A DNA stretch of 64,000 bases, taken from NCBI RefSeq assembly GCF_016907655.1, contig NZ_JAFBCL010000001.1, forward strand, positions 6,234,001 to 6,298,000. Reading direction: 5' to 3'. The notes under the pieces were generated by a model. That model ran no database searches and was not told the DNA's origin. It saw nothing but the letters and a program-made list of their open reading frames with translations. Below, in pieces: positions 51,710 through 60,232 of this stretch; the stretch's first letter is position 1; every line of letters starts with the position of its first letter. The DNA is from Saccharothrix algeriensis (GTDB lineage Bacteria; Actinomycetota; Actinomycetes; Mycobacteriales; Pseudonocardiaceae). Position numbers and translations under genes: made by a program.

Positions 51710-52366
51710 TCAGCCCGAGACGTAGCCCCAGTAGGCGGTCAGCAGGTCCGGGATGTCGCCGGCGCTGCGAAAGAGCCACTTCTCCGGCTCCCCCTCGGCC
51801 AGGCCGTGCTCGACGACCTCCACCAGCCCCTCGCGCAGCACGGCGGGCTCCTGGGAGTAGTTCTCCAGGTAGGACACCACCGACCGCGGCACGTCGTCCA
51901 GCCTGCCCAGCGCGTCGACCAGCTCGGTGGCGACCGGGGCGAACAGCTGGAAGTCGGTGTGCACGGCCAGCGCCGCCTCGCCGGGGCCGGCGTGGACGCC
52001 CACCCACGTCTCGGCCAGGCTGAAGTCGTGCACCTCCTGCGGCAGGTCGGCGCTGCGCAGCTCGTCGACGTTCAGCCCCACGTCGGCCGCCGCGACGTCG
52101 GTCAGCAGCCGCCGCTGCGAGAGGTAGAGGGCCGCCAGGTGGGCGAACACCACGCCGGGGACCTCGTGGGAGTGGCGGACCAGGAGGTTGCCGTACTTGA
52201 CGATCTCGGCGTTCTGGGACAGGAACTCGGCCGCCACGAAGCGCTGCAGCTGTTCCGCGCTGACCCGCCCCGCCCGTGCGGCGGCGAGCAGCCCGTTGGT
52301 CTCGACCTGCTCGCGGATCGGGAGTCGGGACTGGTGGTCCTGGATGAGGTTGGCGGCGTTCGCCAC
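51710..52366 (-). CDS. TenA/heme-oxygenase-like fold protein
   Basis: GTG 52366 has an excellent site (GAGGAGGAAG) 4-12 bases upstream; earlier in-frame starts add Arg-rich non-conserved sequence. 218 residues, all helical. The N-terminal part (LPIREQVETNGLLAAARAG, VSAEQLQRFVAAEFLSQNAE) is like the opening helices of TenA/PqqC/heme-oxygenase-like proteins, and later helices hold several candidate ligands (His in VRHSHEVPG, HDFSLAETW, AVHTDFQLF). I cannot decide whether it is a di-iron oxidase, a thiaminase-type hydrolase or a non-catalytic member. It is the first gene of the putative operon with the 24-residue peptide and the P450, so it may take part in peptide modification (inference). Confidence 0.65.
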   Translation of the reverse strand: MANAANLIQDHQSRLPIREQVETNGLLAAARAGRVSAEQLQRFVAAEFLSQNAEIVKYGNLLVRHSHEVPGVVFAHLAALYLSQRRLLTDVAAADVGLNVDELRSADLPQEVHDFSLAETWVGVHAGPGEAALAVHTDFQLFAPVATELVDALGRLDDVPRSVVSYLENYSQEPAVLREGLVEVVEHGLAEGEPEKWLFRSAGDIPDLLTAYWGYVSG

Positions 52367-52693
52367 GACTTCCTCCTCTGGTGGTCGGGTTTTCGCGGTC
52401 GAGCGGAACGCGGGCCCGGCCCGGTGCTCTTCCCCGTCCGAGCCCGCTTTCCGCGACACGCCAACCCTCGCGCCACCCGCCCACCGCGGCCACCCGGGCC
52501 GACACCGTCGGGTGCACCCATTGCGGGGTCCTGCACCGCAAGGCGCGACGGGCCTCACCGGCCCGCCGCGGCCGAGCGCGGATCAATCCACAAAGGACGG
52601 AAGACGTCTTCGGCGGTCGCGGCCGGAAACCACGACCTGCCAGTGGGCTCGTCCTGCCGCCGGCCGCGACCTGCCGGCGATCGCGTCCTGCCG
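52367..52693. promoter_or_regulatory. upstream region of the P450/peptide operon with a palindrome
   Basis: This 327-bp gap precedes the minus-strand operon. It contains a perfect 12-bp palindrome GAAGACGTCTTC at 52600-52611, which may be a regulator site, about 235 bp before the first start codon. No gene is supported in the gap. Confidence 0.3.
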
Positions 52694-53539
52694 TCAGGAC
52701 GACCAACCGCCCGCGGCGGCGGTGGACCCGGCGAAGTCGGCGAAGGACCGCGGCGGGCGGCCGAGGGCGCGCAGCACGCCGTCGGAGACGTGCTCGTCCT
52801 TGCCCTCCCGCAGCGGCGCGACGACGTCCGCGAAGGCTTCGGCGTCCGCGCGCGACAAGCCCTGCCCGACCAGTTCCGCGACGTAGTCCTCGACCGCGAG
52901 CGGCACGTAGCGGACCTCGCGGCCGGCGGCCTCGGAGATGGTGGCGACCGCCTCGGCCAGCGTGACCGCCCGCGGCCCGGACAGCTCGTAGACCCGGCCC
53001 GCGTGCCCCTCCCCGGTCAGCGCGGCGACCACCACCGCGGCGATGTCCTCGGCGTCGACGAAGCTCGCGGCCCCGTCGCCGGCGGGCAGCCGCAGCTCGC
53101 CGGCGCGGACGGCGTCGGCGAAGAACCCCTCGCTGAAGTTCTGCGCGAACCAGCCCGGCCTGCTGATCGTCCACTCCAGACCGCTCTCCCGCACGGCGGC
53201 CTCGCTGTCGGCCAGGCCCGCCAGGACGCCGCCGCGGTCCCTCACGTAGCCGGGCTGGTCGATCCCGCGGCCCGAGGCCAGCACGACCCGCCGCACCCCC
53301 AGCCGCGCCGCCCGCTCCAGGAACGGGCGAACGAGCCGCGTGCCGTCCAGTTGGACGACGTAGGCGGACCGCACGCCTTCCAGCGCGGCGTCCCAGGTGC
53401 CGCGGTCGGTCCAGTCGAAGGCGTGCTCGCCGTTGCGGGCCGCCGCGCGGACCGGGAACCCCTGGGCGCGCAGGCGGCGCACGACACGGCGACCGGACTT
53501 GCCGGTCGCCCCGGTGACAAGAATCGGATGTTCGGACAC
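52694..53539 (-). CDS. NmrA-like NAD(P)-binding protein
   Basis: GTG 53539 (VSEHPILVTGATGKSG); the frame extends upstream but without conserved sequence. 281 residues. Rossmann motif VTGATGKSGRRVVRRL, then AAARNGEH (cofactor selectivity strand), VVLASGRG, WTISRPGWFAQNFSEGF and a C-terminal helical domain (YVAELVGQGLSRADAEAF) typical of NmrA/HSCARG-type atypical SDRs. They act as NAD(P)H sensors or quinone reductases. It lacks the Tyr-x3-Lys of active SDRs as far as I can see. It is followed on the same strand by the heme-oxygenase-fold gene, but a 327-bp gap argues against one operon. Confidence 0.85.
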   Translation of the reverse strand: MSEHPILVTGATGKSGRRVVRRLRAQGFPVRAAARNGEHAFDWTDRGTWDAALEGVRSAYVVQLDGTRLVRPFLERAARLGVRRVVLASGRGIDQPGYVRDRGGVLAGLADSEAAVRESGLEWTISRPGWFAQNFSEGFFADAVRAGELRLPAGDGAASFVDAEDIAAVVVAALTGEGHAGRVYELSGPRAVTLAEAVATISEAAGREVRYVPLAVEDYVAELVGQGLSRADAEAFADVVAPLREGKDEHVSDGVLRALGRPPRSFADFAGSTAAAGGWSS

Positions 53540-53819
53540 GCGCTCAGTCAACCGGTCGGCGGTGAGACGTTCAATGGCCGAAAAGCTTGATCCGATGTCC
53601 CAGCGTCTCAGCTCTGGAGGTCGTCCTCTTCCCACAACAGCCGGCGCGCGAGCCAGTTGTTCGGCGACCTGCGTGGCCCGACCCGGGACGCCCTGAATCG
53701 GATCAGCCCTTGTGATCGCCCGAACAGGTTCATTTCCGTCACTGATGGGTACTCCGTCGTGGCGTCAAGCAGCCGGCGCATCGACTCCGGGAGACCCGGG
53801 CAGAAGGTGGCGGTGCGCA
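53540..53819. other. divergent intergenic region
   Basis: Gap between the NmrA-like gene (minus) and the DUF6292 gene (plus). Its right half is less GC-rich and probably holds promoters. A 70-codon frame on the minus strand (53608-53820) has atypical codon use and is not supported. Confidence 0.4.
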
Positions 53820-54251
53820 ATGGAGCTGGATTTCGACGATGCCCTGGTGTGGGCTCTTCGCGGTTACGTCCGATCGGTGACGGGGCAGTTGGGGCTCACG
53901 GGCGAGTGCTGGTACGTGCAGACCGAGCCGACGGCCACCGTGTACCTGGCGCTGGACGGCCGGCTGCCGGGTTTCCCCGACCGGGACGTCGCGCTGATGT
54001 GGGACGAGGAGACCGGGTGGTCGGCGGCGGTCGAGACGCACAGCGGTGAGGACCTCATCGTCCTGGCCTACTTCGGCCCCGACCCCGTGCCCTCCCCGAC
54101 GGCGGTGGCCCGGTGGGCGCGCCGGCTGTTCCGCGGCGAGCGGTGCGCGACGACCCGCCCCGCGGTGTCGCAGCCGACCCGCGACGACCTCATCCGCCGC
54201 ATGGCGCCCTACGCCGCCGAGGTGCTCGTGCCGGCGTCGCGCGGGGCGTGA
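53820..54251 (+). CDS. DUF6292 family protein
   Basis: ATG 53820 with AGAAGG about 10 bases upstream; 143 residues. The opening MELDFDDALVWALRGYVRSV, the central strand set (TATVYLALDGRLPGFPDRDV, LMWDEETGWSAAVETHSGED) and the LAYFGPDPVPSPTAVARWA helix follow the pattern of DUF6292, a small soluble family widespread in Pseudonocardiales and Streptomyces, often in multiple copies and sometimes within conservon-like loci. Function unknown. Stand-alone here; a long satellite-like tract follows. Confidence 0.8.
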   Translation: MELDFDDALVWALRGYVRSVTGQLGLTGECWYVQTEPTATVYLALDGRLPGFPDRDVALMWDEETGWSAAVETHSGEDLIVLAYFGPDPVPSPTAVARWARRLFRGERCATTRPAVSQPTRDDLIRRMAPYAAEVLVPASRGA

Positions 54252-54779
54252 TCCCCCGGGCGCGACCCTGATGCAATCGGCAGGCCGAACCGGGTCGGGC
54301 TGAGGCCGGGCTGAGCCGAGCGAGCTGAGCCGGATCGAGCCGGGCCGGGCCGAGTCGGGCCGAGTGAGCCGGGCCGGATCGAGCCGGGCCGAGCCAAGTC
54401 GGGCCGAACCGGGCTGGGCCGGACCGAGCCGGATCAAGTCGAGCCGGGCCGAGCAGGGCAGGGCCGAGCAGGGCCGGGTTGAGCCGGGCCGGGTCGAGCG
54501 AGCTGAGCCGGGCCGGGCCGGGTCGATCAAGCCGGGGCGAGCCGGATGAGCCCGTCCGCCGGGCGTTCGAGCACGTCAAGCCCACTGCGCCGCGCCACCC
54601 GCCGGGTGGCGCGGCGCGGGCCGACGGCTGGGCGGGTGATCCGTGATCACGGCGTGTAGACCCACCGGAACCGGGTAACCGGGCGCGTCCCCCGGCCGCG
54701 CGGCGGCTGTCGGGGACGTCGAAGAGGGGGGTCCCGAATCGGTGGACCCGTGCACCGCACCAACAAGCCGAGGACGGTC
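54252..54779. other. intergenic gap before ctaD
   Basis: A 528-bp gap. Its first half is the 5-bp-period repeat tract listed separately; the second half should hold the ctaD promoter. No gene is credible here despite long frames on both strands created by the repeat. Confidence 0.5.
54296..54546. repeat. degenerate 5-bp-period satellite tract
   Basis: About 250 bp of near-continuous CGGGC/CGAGC-type pentamers (GAGCCGGGCCG, GAGTCGGGCCG and variants). It shows strong strand asymmetry: runs of GAGC/GGGC on plus and GCTC/GCCC on minus. Period and purine/pyrimidine pattern suggest slippage expansion. Confidence 0.85.
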
Positions 54780-56543
54780 ATGACGACGCTGAAGCCCACG
54801 CCGATCCTGCCGGTGGAGGCCGCGCGGCACAGCCCGAGGGGATCGGCGCTGCTGCGCCTGTTCCGCACGACCGATCACAAGGTGATCGGGATGCTCTACC
54901 TGACGACGTCGTTCGGGTTCTTCCTGGTGGGCGGCCTGATGGCGCTGCTGATGCGCGGCGAGCTGGCCCGGCCGGGACTGCAGTTCCTGTCCAACGAGCA
55001 GTACAACCAGCTGTTCACCATGCACGGCACGATCATGCTGCTGCTGTACGCGACGCCGATCGTGTTCGGCTTCGCCAACTTCGTCCTGCCCCTGCAGATC
55101 GGCTCGCCGGACGTGGCGTTCCCGCGGCTCAACGCGCTGTCGTACTGGCTGTACCTGTTCGGCGGCCTGATCGCGGTGAGCGCGTTCCTGACCCCGGCCG
55201 GAGCCCCGGACTTCGGCTGGACCGCCTACACGCCGCTGTCCAGCGCCGTCCACAGCCCCGGCGTCGGGGCGGACCTGTGGATCACCGGCCTGGTGATCAG
55301 CGGCCTGGGCACGATCCTCGGCGCGGTCAACATGATCACCACCGTCGCCTGCCTGCGGGCGCCGGGCATGACCATGTTCCGGATGCCGATCTTCACCTGG
55401 AACGTCTTCATCACCGCCCTGCTGGTGCTGGTGGCGTTCCCGATCCTGACCGCCGCGCTGCTCGGGCTGCTCGCCGACCGGCACCTCGGGGCGCACGTGT
55501 TCGACCCCGCCACCGGCGGCTCGATCCTGTGGCAGCACCTGTTCTGGTTCTTCGGCCACCCCGAGGTCTACATCATCGCGCTGCCGTTCTTCGGCATCGT
55601 CTCGGAGATCCTGCCGGTCTTCAGCCGCAAGCCGATCTTCGGCTACAAGGGCCTGGTCTACGCCACCATCGCCATCGCGCTGTACTCGGTGGTCGTGTGG
55701 GCGCACCACATGTACGCCACCGGCGCGGTGCTGCTGCTGTTCTTCTCCGCCACGACGTTCATCATCGCGATCCCCACCGGCATCAAGTTCTTCAACTGGA
55801 TCGGCACCATGTGGAAGGGCCAGCTGACCTTCGAGTCGCCGATGCTGTTCAGCGTCGGCTTCCTGGTCACCTTCCTGTTCGGCGGCCTGTCGGGCATCCT
55901 GCTCGCCTCGCCGCCGATCGACTTCCACGTGCACGACACCTACTTCGTGGTGGCGCACTTCCACTACGTGCTGTTCGGGACGATCGTCTTCGCCACCTAC
56001 GCCGGCATCTACTTCTGGTTCCCCAAGATGACCGGCCGGATGCTCGACGAACGCCTGGGGAAGGTCCACTTCTGGACCACCTTCATCGGCTTCCACCTGA
56101 CGTTCCTGGTGCACCACTGGCTGGGCAACCAGGGGATGCCCCGCCGCTACGCCGACTACCTGCCCAGCGACCAGTTCACCGGTCTCAACACCCTCTCCAC
56201 CATCGGCGCGTTCGTGCTCGGCGCCTCCACGCTGCCGTTCCTCTACAACGTGCTGCGCAGCTACCGGTTCGGCGACCCGGCCGGGCGGGACGACCCGTGG
56301 GGCTTCGGCAACTCGCTGGAGTGGGCGACCTCGTGCCCGCCGCCCCGGCACAACTTCACCGAGCTGCCCCCGATCCGCTCCGAGCGCCCCGCGTTCGAGC
56401 TGCACTACCCGCACATGGTCGAGCGGATGCGCGAGGAGTCGCACTACTCGGTGCTCAAGCGCGACCAGGGCGACGTCGGCGTCGACCGGGCCACCGAGAA
56501 GTACCTGGCGCCCACCGACCGCGAGACCGACCACGACGACTGA
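54780..56543 (+). CDS. ctaD: cytochrome c oxidase subunit I
   Basis: ATG 54780 with GAGGA 6 bases upstream; 587 residues, about 12 membrane helices. Heme a ligand His82 (MHGT) and His395, heme a3 ligand His393 (VVAHFHYV), CuB ligands His260 (GHPEVY, with the crosslinked Tyr), His309-His310 (WAHHMY). It is the catalytic subunit of the aa3-type terminal oxidase: reduces O2 and pumps protons. As in many actinomycetes, ctaC, ctaE and the bc1 genes are not adjacent. A cluster-encoded second copy cannot be excluded; the C-terminal tail (HDD end) is normal for the actinobacterial enzyme. Confidence 0.96.
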   Translation: MTTLKPTPILPVEAARHSPRGSALLRLFRTTDHKVIGMLYLTTSFGFFLVGGLMALLMRGELARPGLQFLSNEQYNQLFTMHGTIMLLLYATPIVFGFANFVLPLQIGSPDVAFPRLNALSYWLYLFGGLIAVSAFLTPAGAPDFGWTAYTPLSSAVHSPGVGADLWITGLVISGLGTILGAVNMITTVACLRAPGMTMFRMPIFTWNVFITALLVLVAFPILTAALLGLLADRHLGAHVFDPATGGSILWQHLFWFFGHPEVYIIALPFFGIVSEILPVFSRKPIFGYKGLVYATIAIALYSVVVWAHHMYATGAVLLLFFSATTFIIAIPTGIKFFNWIGTMWKGQLTFESPMLFSVGFLVTFLFGGLSGILLASPPIDFHVHDTYFVVAHFHYVLFGTIVFATYAGIYFWFPKMTGRMLDERLGKVHFWTTFIGFHLTFLVHHWLGNQGMPRRYADYLPSDQFTGLNTLSTIGAFVLGASTLPFLYNVLRSYRFGDPAGRDDPWGFGNSLEWATSCPPPRHNFTELPPIRSERPAFELHYPHMVERMREESHYSVLKRDQGDVGVDRATEKYLAPTDRETDHDD

Positions 56544-56912
56544 CCTCCCCGACCGGCTTCGGAGGACCCGGTGGGCACCGGGTTGTCGCTGCCGGGCGTC
56601 GCCTTCCTGCCCGGCGGTCACGCCCGGCTGTCGGGTACGACTCGTGTGGCGCGCTCCGAGGAGCTGCCCGGCGCCGGAACCGGTGGGCGGTACCTCTGGG
56701 CAAGCGCGGTTTCACCCGTGGCTACCAGTGGTATTTCGGGGACATCTCCGGCGGTTCCGGGCCCCCGCCCGCAACCGCGGAAGAGGACTTCCGGTCGGTC
56801 AAGCAGCGCGCCGACACCCCGCGCGGTCGGCCTGCCCCGGGCTCCCCGTGGTCACGGTCCGCGAAGGCGGTGCGCCGTCCCGCGCGAACCACCAGCGAAC
56901 GATGAGGACAGC
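56544..56912. other. intergenic gap after ctaD
   Basis: 369 bp without a supported gene. An in-frame upstream extension of the following ligase gene is open through this gap, but has no family similarity. No clear terminator seen. Confidence 0.4.
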
Positions 56913-58058
56913 ATGGTCAACGCCGATCACCCCATCTCGTCCGACCTCGACGTGCCGACCCTGGGCGTGGAGGAGGAGTTCCTGGTCGTGGACCCGGGCA
57001 GCGGCCGGCCCGTCCAGGTGGCGGCCGAGGTCGTGGACCTGGCCAACCGGCTGGGCGCGGAGCTGCAGCCGGAGCTGACGCGCGTCCAGGTGGAGAGCAA
57101 CACCCCCGTGTGCCGCACCATGCGCGAGGTGCGCGGGCACCTGCTGACCGCGCGGTCGGTGGCCGCGGCCGCCGCCCTCCAGGCGGGGGCGCAGCTGCTG
57201 GCCGTGGGCGTCCCGCTGGTCGGCCCGATGGCCCAGCCGTTCAGCGACTCCGACCGCTACCGGCGGATCGGGGAGGGCTACGGGCTGCTGGCCGCCGAGC
57301 ACGGGATCTGCGGCTGCCACGTGCACGTCGCGGTCCCGGACCGGGAGACCGCCGTGCAGGTGTGCAACCACCTGCGCCCGTGGCTGCCGGTGCTGCTGGC
57401 GCTGACCGCGAACTCGCCGATCCACCAGGGCGTCGACACCGGGTACGCCAGCTGGCGCTCGGTGCTGGCCGGCCGGTGGCCGTGCTCGGGCGCGCCGCCG
57501 TACTTCACCTCGGCGGAGCACTACGACTCGGTGGTGGACATGCTGGTCGACAGCGGCACGGTGCTGGACCGGGCGATGGTCTACTGGGACGTGCGGCCGT
57601 CGGACCACCTGCCCACCGTCGAGGTCCGCGTCTCCGACGTGCCCGCCACGGTCGACGAGACGGTCCTGCTCGCCGCCCTGGTCCGCGCCTTGGTCACCAC
57701 CGCGGTCGAGGCGATCCGGCGGGGGGAGCAGGCGGTGGTGGTGACCGGTGAGGAGCTGCGGGCGGCCCAGTGGCGCGCCGCCCGCGACGGCGTCGCGGGC
57801 GAGGGCGTCGACCTGGTCACCCACCGCCGCGTCCCCGCGGCCCACCTGCTGCGCCGGCTGGTCCGCCACGTCCGGCCGGCGCTGCGCCGGACCGGCGAGC
57901 TGCGCGCGGTCGAGTCCCTGCTGACGAAGGTCCTGCGCAACGGCAACGGGGCCGTCCGCCAGCGGCGGGCCTTCCAGGCCAGGGGGCGGCTGGAGGACGT
58001 GGTCGCGCTGCTGACCCGCGACACCAACCAGGACTGGGTGCCGGAGACCGCGGCGTGA
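56913..58058 (+). CDS. YbdK-type carboxylate-amine ligase (GCS2 family)
   Basis: ATG 56913 with GAGGA just upstream; 381 residues. The N-terminal LGVEEEFLVVD is the GCS2 signature for ATP/Mg binding. ELQPELTRVQVESNTPVC, CGCHVHVAVPD and ALTANSPIHQG are further family motifs, and the C-terminal DVRPSDHLPTVEVRVSDVPA strand set is normal. The family forms gamma-glutamyl amide bonds (glutamate-cysteine ligase activity is weak in YbdK). Stand-alone here; it could contribute to thiol or peptide metabolism. A repetitive gap and hairpin follow. Confidence 0.92.
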   Translation: MVNADHPISSDLDVPTLGVEEEFLVVDPGSGRPVQVAAEVVDLANRLGAELQPELTRVQVESNTPVCRTMREVRGHLLTARSVAAAAALQAGAQLLAVGVPLVGPMAQPFSDSDRYRRIGEGYGLLAAEHGICGCHVHVAVPDRETAVQVCNHLRPWLPVLLALTANSPIHQGVDTGYASWRSVLAGRWPCSGAPPYFTSAEHYDSVVDMLVDSGTVLDRAMVYWDVRPSDHLPTVEVRVSDVPATVDETVLLAALVRALVTTAVEAIRRGEQAVVVTGEELRAAQWRAARDGVAGEGVDLVTHRRVPAAHLLRRLVRHVRPALRRTGELRAVESLLTKVLRNGNGAVRQRRAFQARGRLEDVVALLTRDTNQDWVPETAA

Positions 58059-58240
58059 CCGGCGGCACGGCCGCCGCGTGACCCGTGGCACGACCGCTGT
58101 GCGACCGTCTGCGTGACGGGCTGTGCGACTGGCGGCGTGACCGGCTGTGCGATGTGACCGGCTGTGCGACCGGCGGCACGACCGCCGCGTGGCCGGCGGC
58201 ATGACCGGCTGGGCGACCGTCTGCGTGACCGGCTGCGCGC
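58059..58240. repeat. degenerate repeats with GTGACCGGCTGTGCGACC core
   Basis: After the ligase stop, variants of GTGACCGGCTGTGCGACC and GGCGGCACGACCGCCGCG recur at least six times with uneven spacing. No gene. The unit is reminiscent of the GCTGT-containing 13-bp arrays but is longer and less regular. Confidence 0.65.
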
Positions 58241-58303
58241 CCCGGCCCCGACCGCCCGCGCCCGGCGCGGAGGCGGACCCGAGGGCCGCGCCGCACGACC
58301 GAC

Positions 58304-58357
58304 CGCCGCTGCGGCGCCGCCCCCCGAAGACGTCGGGGGAGCGGCGCCGCAGCGGCG
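58304..58357. terminator. 24-bp-stem hairpin between convergent genes
   Basis: A perfect 17-bp stem (58304-58320 with 58341-58357) continues, past one bulged A, into a 7-bp CCCCCGA/TCGGGGG stem with a 5-base loop. It stands between the ligase gene (plus) and the amidase gene (minus) and can stop transcription from both sides. Confidence 0.85.
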
Positions 58358-58380
58358 TCCGGGGCCCTGTCCCGGCAGGG

Positions 58381-59880
58381 CTACGGCAGCGTGGGCAGGT
58401 AGGCCGGGGCCCGCCGCACCGGCGCGGCCCGCTCGAAGGCCGCCGCGAACCGCAGGACCGCGGCGTCCGCCCCGTGCCCGGCCATGAACGACACGCCGAT
58501 GGGCAGCGGGCCGGAGAACCCCGCCGGGACCGTGGCGTTCGGGTAGCCGGACACCGCCGCGGGCGTGGCGGTGCCCAGGCCGACGGGGTCCCCGGCGTAG
58601 TCGGTCCGCCACGCCGGCCCGTTGGTCGGGGCCATGACCGCGTCCAGGCGGTGCGCCGCGAGCACCTCGTCGATCGACCGGCGCGCCAGGTCGGTCGCGG
58701 TGCGGCGCTGGTCGAGGTAGACCGGGTCGGTGATCGGCGGCGCCTTCTCCGCCTCGAAGAGCAGGTCCTGGCCGAACCTGCCCAGCTCGACCGGGTCGGC
58801 CTGGTTGAACCCGATCAGCTCCCGCAGCGTCCGCGGCGCGCCCGGCCGCGTCCCGAGGTAGGTCTCCAGGTCGTGCTTGAACTCGGTGAGCAGCGCGGGC
58901 AGCGCGGCCTGCGCGATCCGGTCCTGGTGGGGCAGGTCGACCTCGACCACCGCGGCGCCGCCGCGCCGCAGCACGCCCACCGCGGACTCCACCACCCGGT
59001 CGACCTCGGCGTCGCGCCCCGCCCGGCGCCACACCCCGATCCGCGCGCCGCGCAGCGCGTCGCCCGCGAGCGCGGCGGTGTAGTCGACCCCGCGCCCCTC
59101 CAGGACCGACAGCAGGATCGCGGCGTCCACGACGTGCCGCGCCAGGGGGCCCGCGGTGTCCTGCCGCGTCGAGATCGGCACGATGCCGTCGCCGCTGATC
59201 CGGCCGAGCGTGGGCTTGACGCCCACGACACCGCTGTGGCCGGCCGGGCTCACCACCGACCCGCACGTCTCGGTGCCCACCGCGACCTGCGCCAGCGACG
59301 CCGCGACCGCCGCGCCCGACCCCGAGGACGAGCCGCACGGGTTGCGGTCGAGCACGTGGGGGTTGTGGGTCTGCCCGCCCACGCCCGACCAGCCCGAGGT
59401 CGACCACGCGGAGCGGAAGTTGCCCCACTCCGACATGTTGGTCTTGCCCAGCACGACCGCGCCCGCCGCGCGCAGGCGCCCGACCAGCTCGGCGTCGTCG
59501 ACCGGCGGCACGAGCAGCGCCCGCGACCCCGCCGTGGCGCCCAGGTCCCGGGTGTCGATGTTGTCCTTGATCAGCACCGGGATGCCGTCCATCGGCCCGA
59601 GCGCCCGCCCGAGCGCGTGCCGCCGGTCGCTGCGCGCCGCCTGCTCCAGCGCCGTGGGGTCGACCACGAGCACCGACCGCACCTGCCGGTCCACGGTGGC
59701 GATGCGGTCCAGGTAGGCGCGGGTCAGCTCGACGGAGGTCAGGGTGCCGGCGGCCATCCGGTCGGCCAGCCCCGGGATCGTGGCCGCGTCCAGGTCGGGG
59801 GCGGGGCGCGGGTCGACGCCGGCGGGCCCCGGCGCCGGGCCGAGGGGCGCGCGCGGCGGCGCGTCGAGCGGAAAGCGCAT
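58381..59880 (-). CDS. amidase signature family hydrolase
   Basis: ATG 59880 (MRFPLDAPP) has GAGGTGG 6-12 bases upstream and is preferred over GTG 59931. 499 residues. The Ser-cisSer-Lys triad is visible: Lys in PVLIKDNID, cis-Ser in GSSSGSGAAVAA and nucleophile Ser in GTETCGSVVSPA. It resembles the branch that includes glutamyl-tRNA amidotransferase-like and secreted amidases, but I see no signal peptide from this start. It hydrolyses carboxamides (family); substrate unknown. It is monocistronic. Confidence 0.92.
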   Translation of the reverse strand: MRFPLDAPPRAPLGPAPGPAGVDPRPAPDLDAATIPGLADRMAAGTLTSVELTRAYLDRIATVDRQVRSVLVVDPTALEQAARSDRRHALGRALGPMDGIPVLIKDNIDTRDLGATAGSRALLVPPVDDAELVGRLRAAGAVVLGKTNMSEWGNFRSAWSTSGWSGVGGQTHNPHVLDRNPCGSSSGSGAAVAASLAQVAVGTETCGSVVSPAGHSGVVGVKPTLGRISGDGIVPISTRQDTAGPLARHVVDAAILLSVLEGRGVDYTAALAGDALRGARIGVWRRAGRDAEVDRVVESAVGVLRRGGAAVVEVDLPHQDRIAQAALPALLTEFKHDLETYLGTRPGAPRTLRELIGFNQADPVELGRFGQDLLFEAEKAPPITDPVYLDQRRTATDLARRSIDEVLAAHRLDAVMAPTNGPAWRTDYAGDPVGLGTATPAAVSGYPNATVPAGFSGPLPIGVSFMAGHGADAAVLRFAAAFERAAPVRRAPAYLPTLP

Positions 59881-60232
59881 GGCGCCCACCTCAGGCCGGC
59901 GCGCCGCCCGCGTCAAGACATCGGTCGTCACATCTGCGTTTCGACCCGCCCGTCACCGGGTATTCCCGGCGGCTCGACGGGGAACCGCGGGTGGCGAAGG
60001 CCGCTTCCGGCGGACCGCCGCGCGCTCGCCGTGAGGACGCTCGCCCGCGCAGGTGGGCGGCTCGCCGCGGCATCGCCCGTCACCACGGCGAGGTCGCCCG
60101 TCCGTGCGGTGGGCGGGGCAGGGGATCGCGAGCGGCGCTTCGGCAACGCGCTTGACCTCGCCTGATCGGGGTACACGGGTGCGAACGCGCGGGCTCGTCA
60201 CGTCCCGCCGACCGAGCCACCCGAGGTGAACC
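59881..60232. other. divergent intergenic region
   Basis: 352 bp between the amidase gene (minus) and the amidotransferase gene (plus). GAGGTG at about 60222 serves the latter. No further gene or clear promoter is visible. Confidence 0.45.

Noticed and set aside
53608-53820. 70-codon minus-strand ORF
   Set aside because: No ribosome site, codon use unlike neighbours, no recognisable family.
54190-54585. Open frames on both strands in the satellite tract
   Set aside because: They are translations of the pentamer repeat and have no non-repetitive content.
58147-60165. Long plus-strand frame opposite the amidase
   Set aside because: Shadow of the amidase gene, which has the full Ser-Ser-Lys triad.
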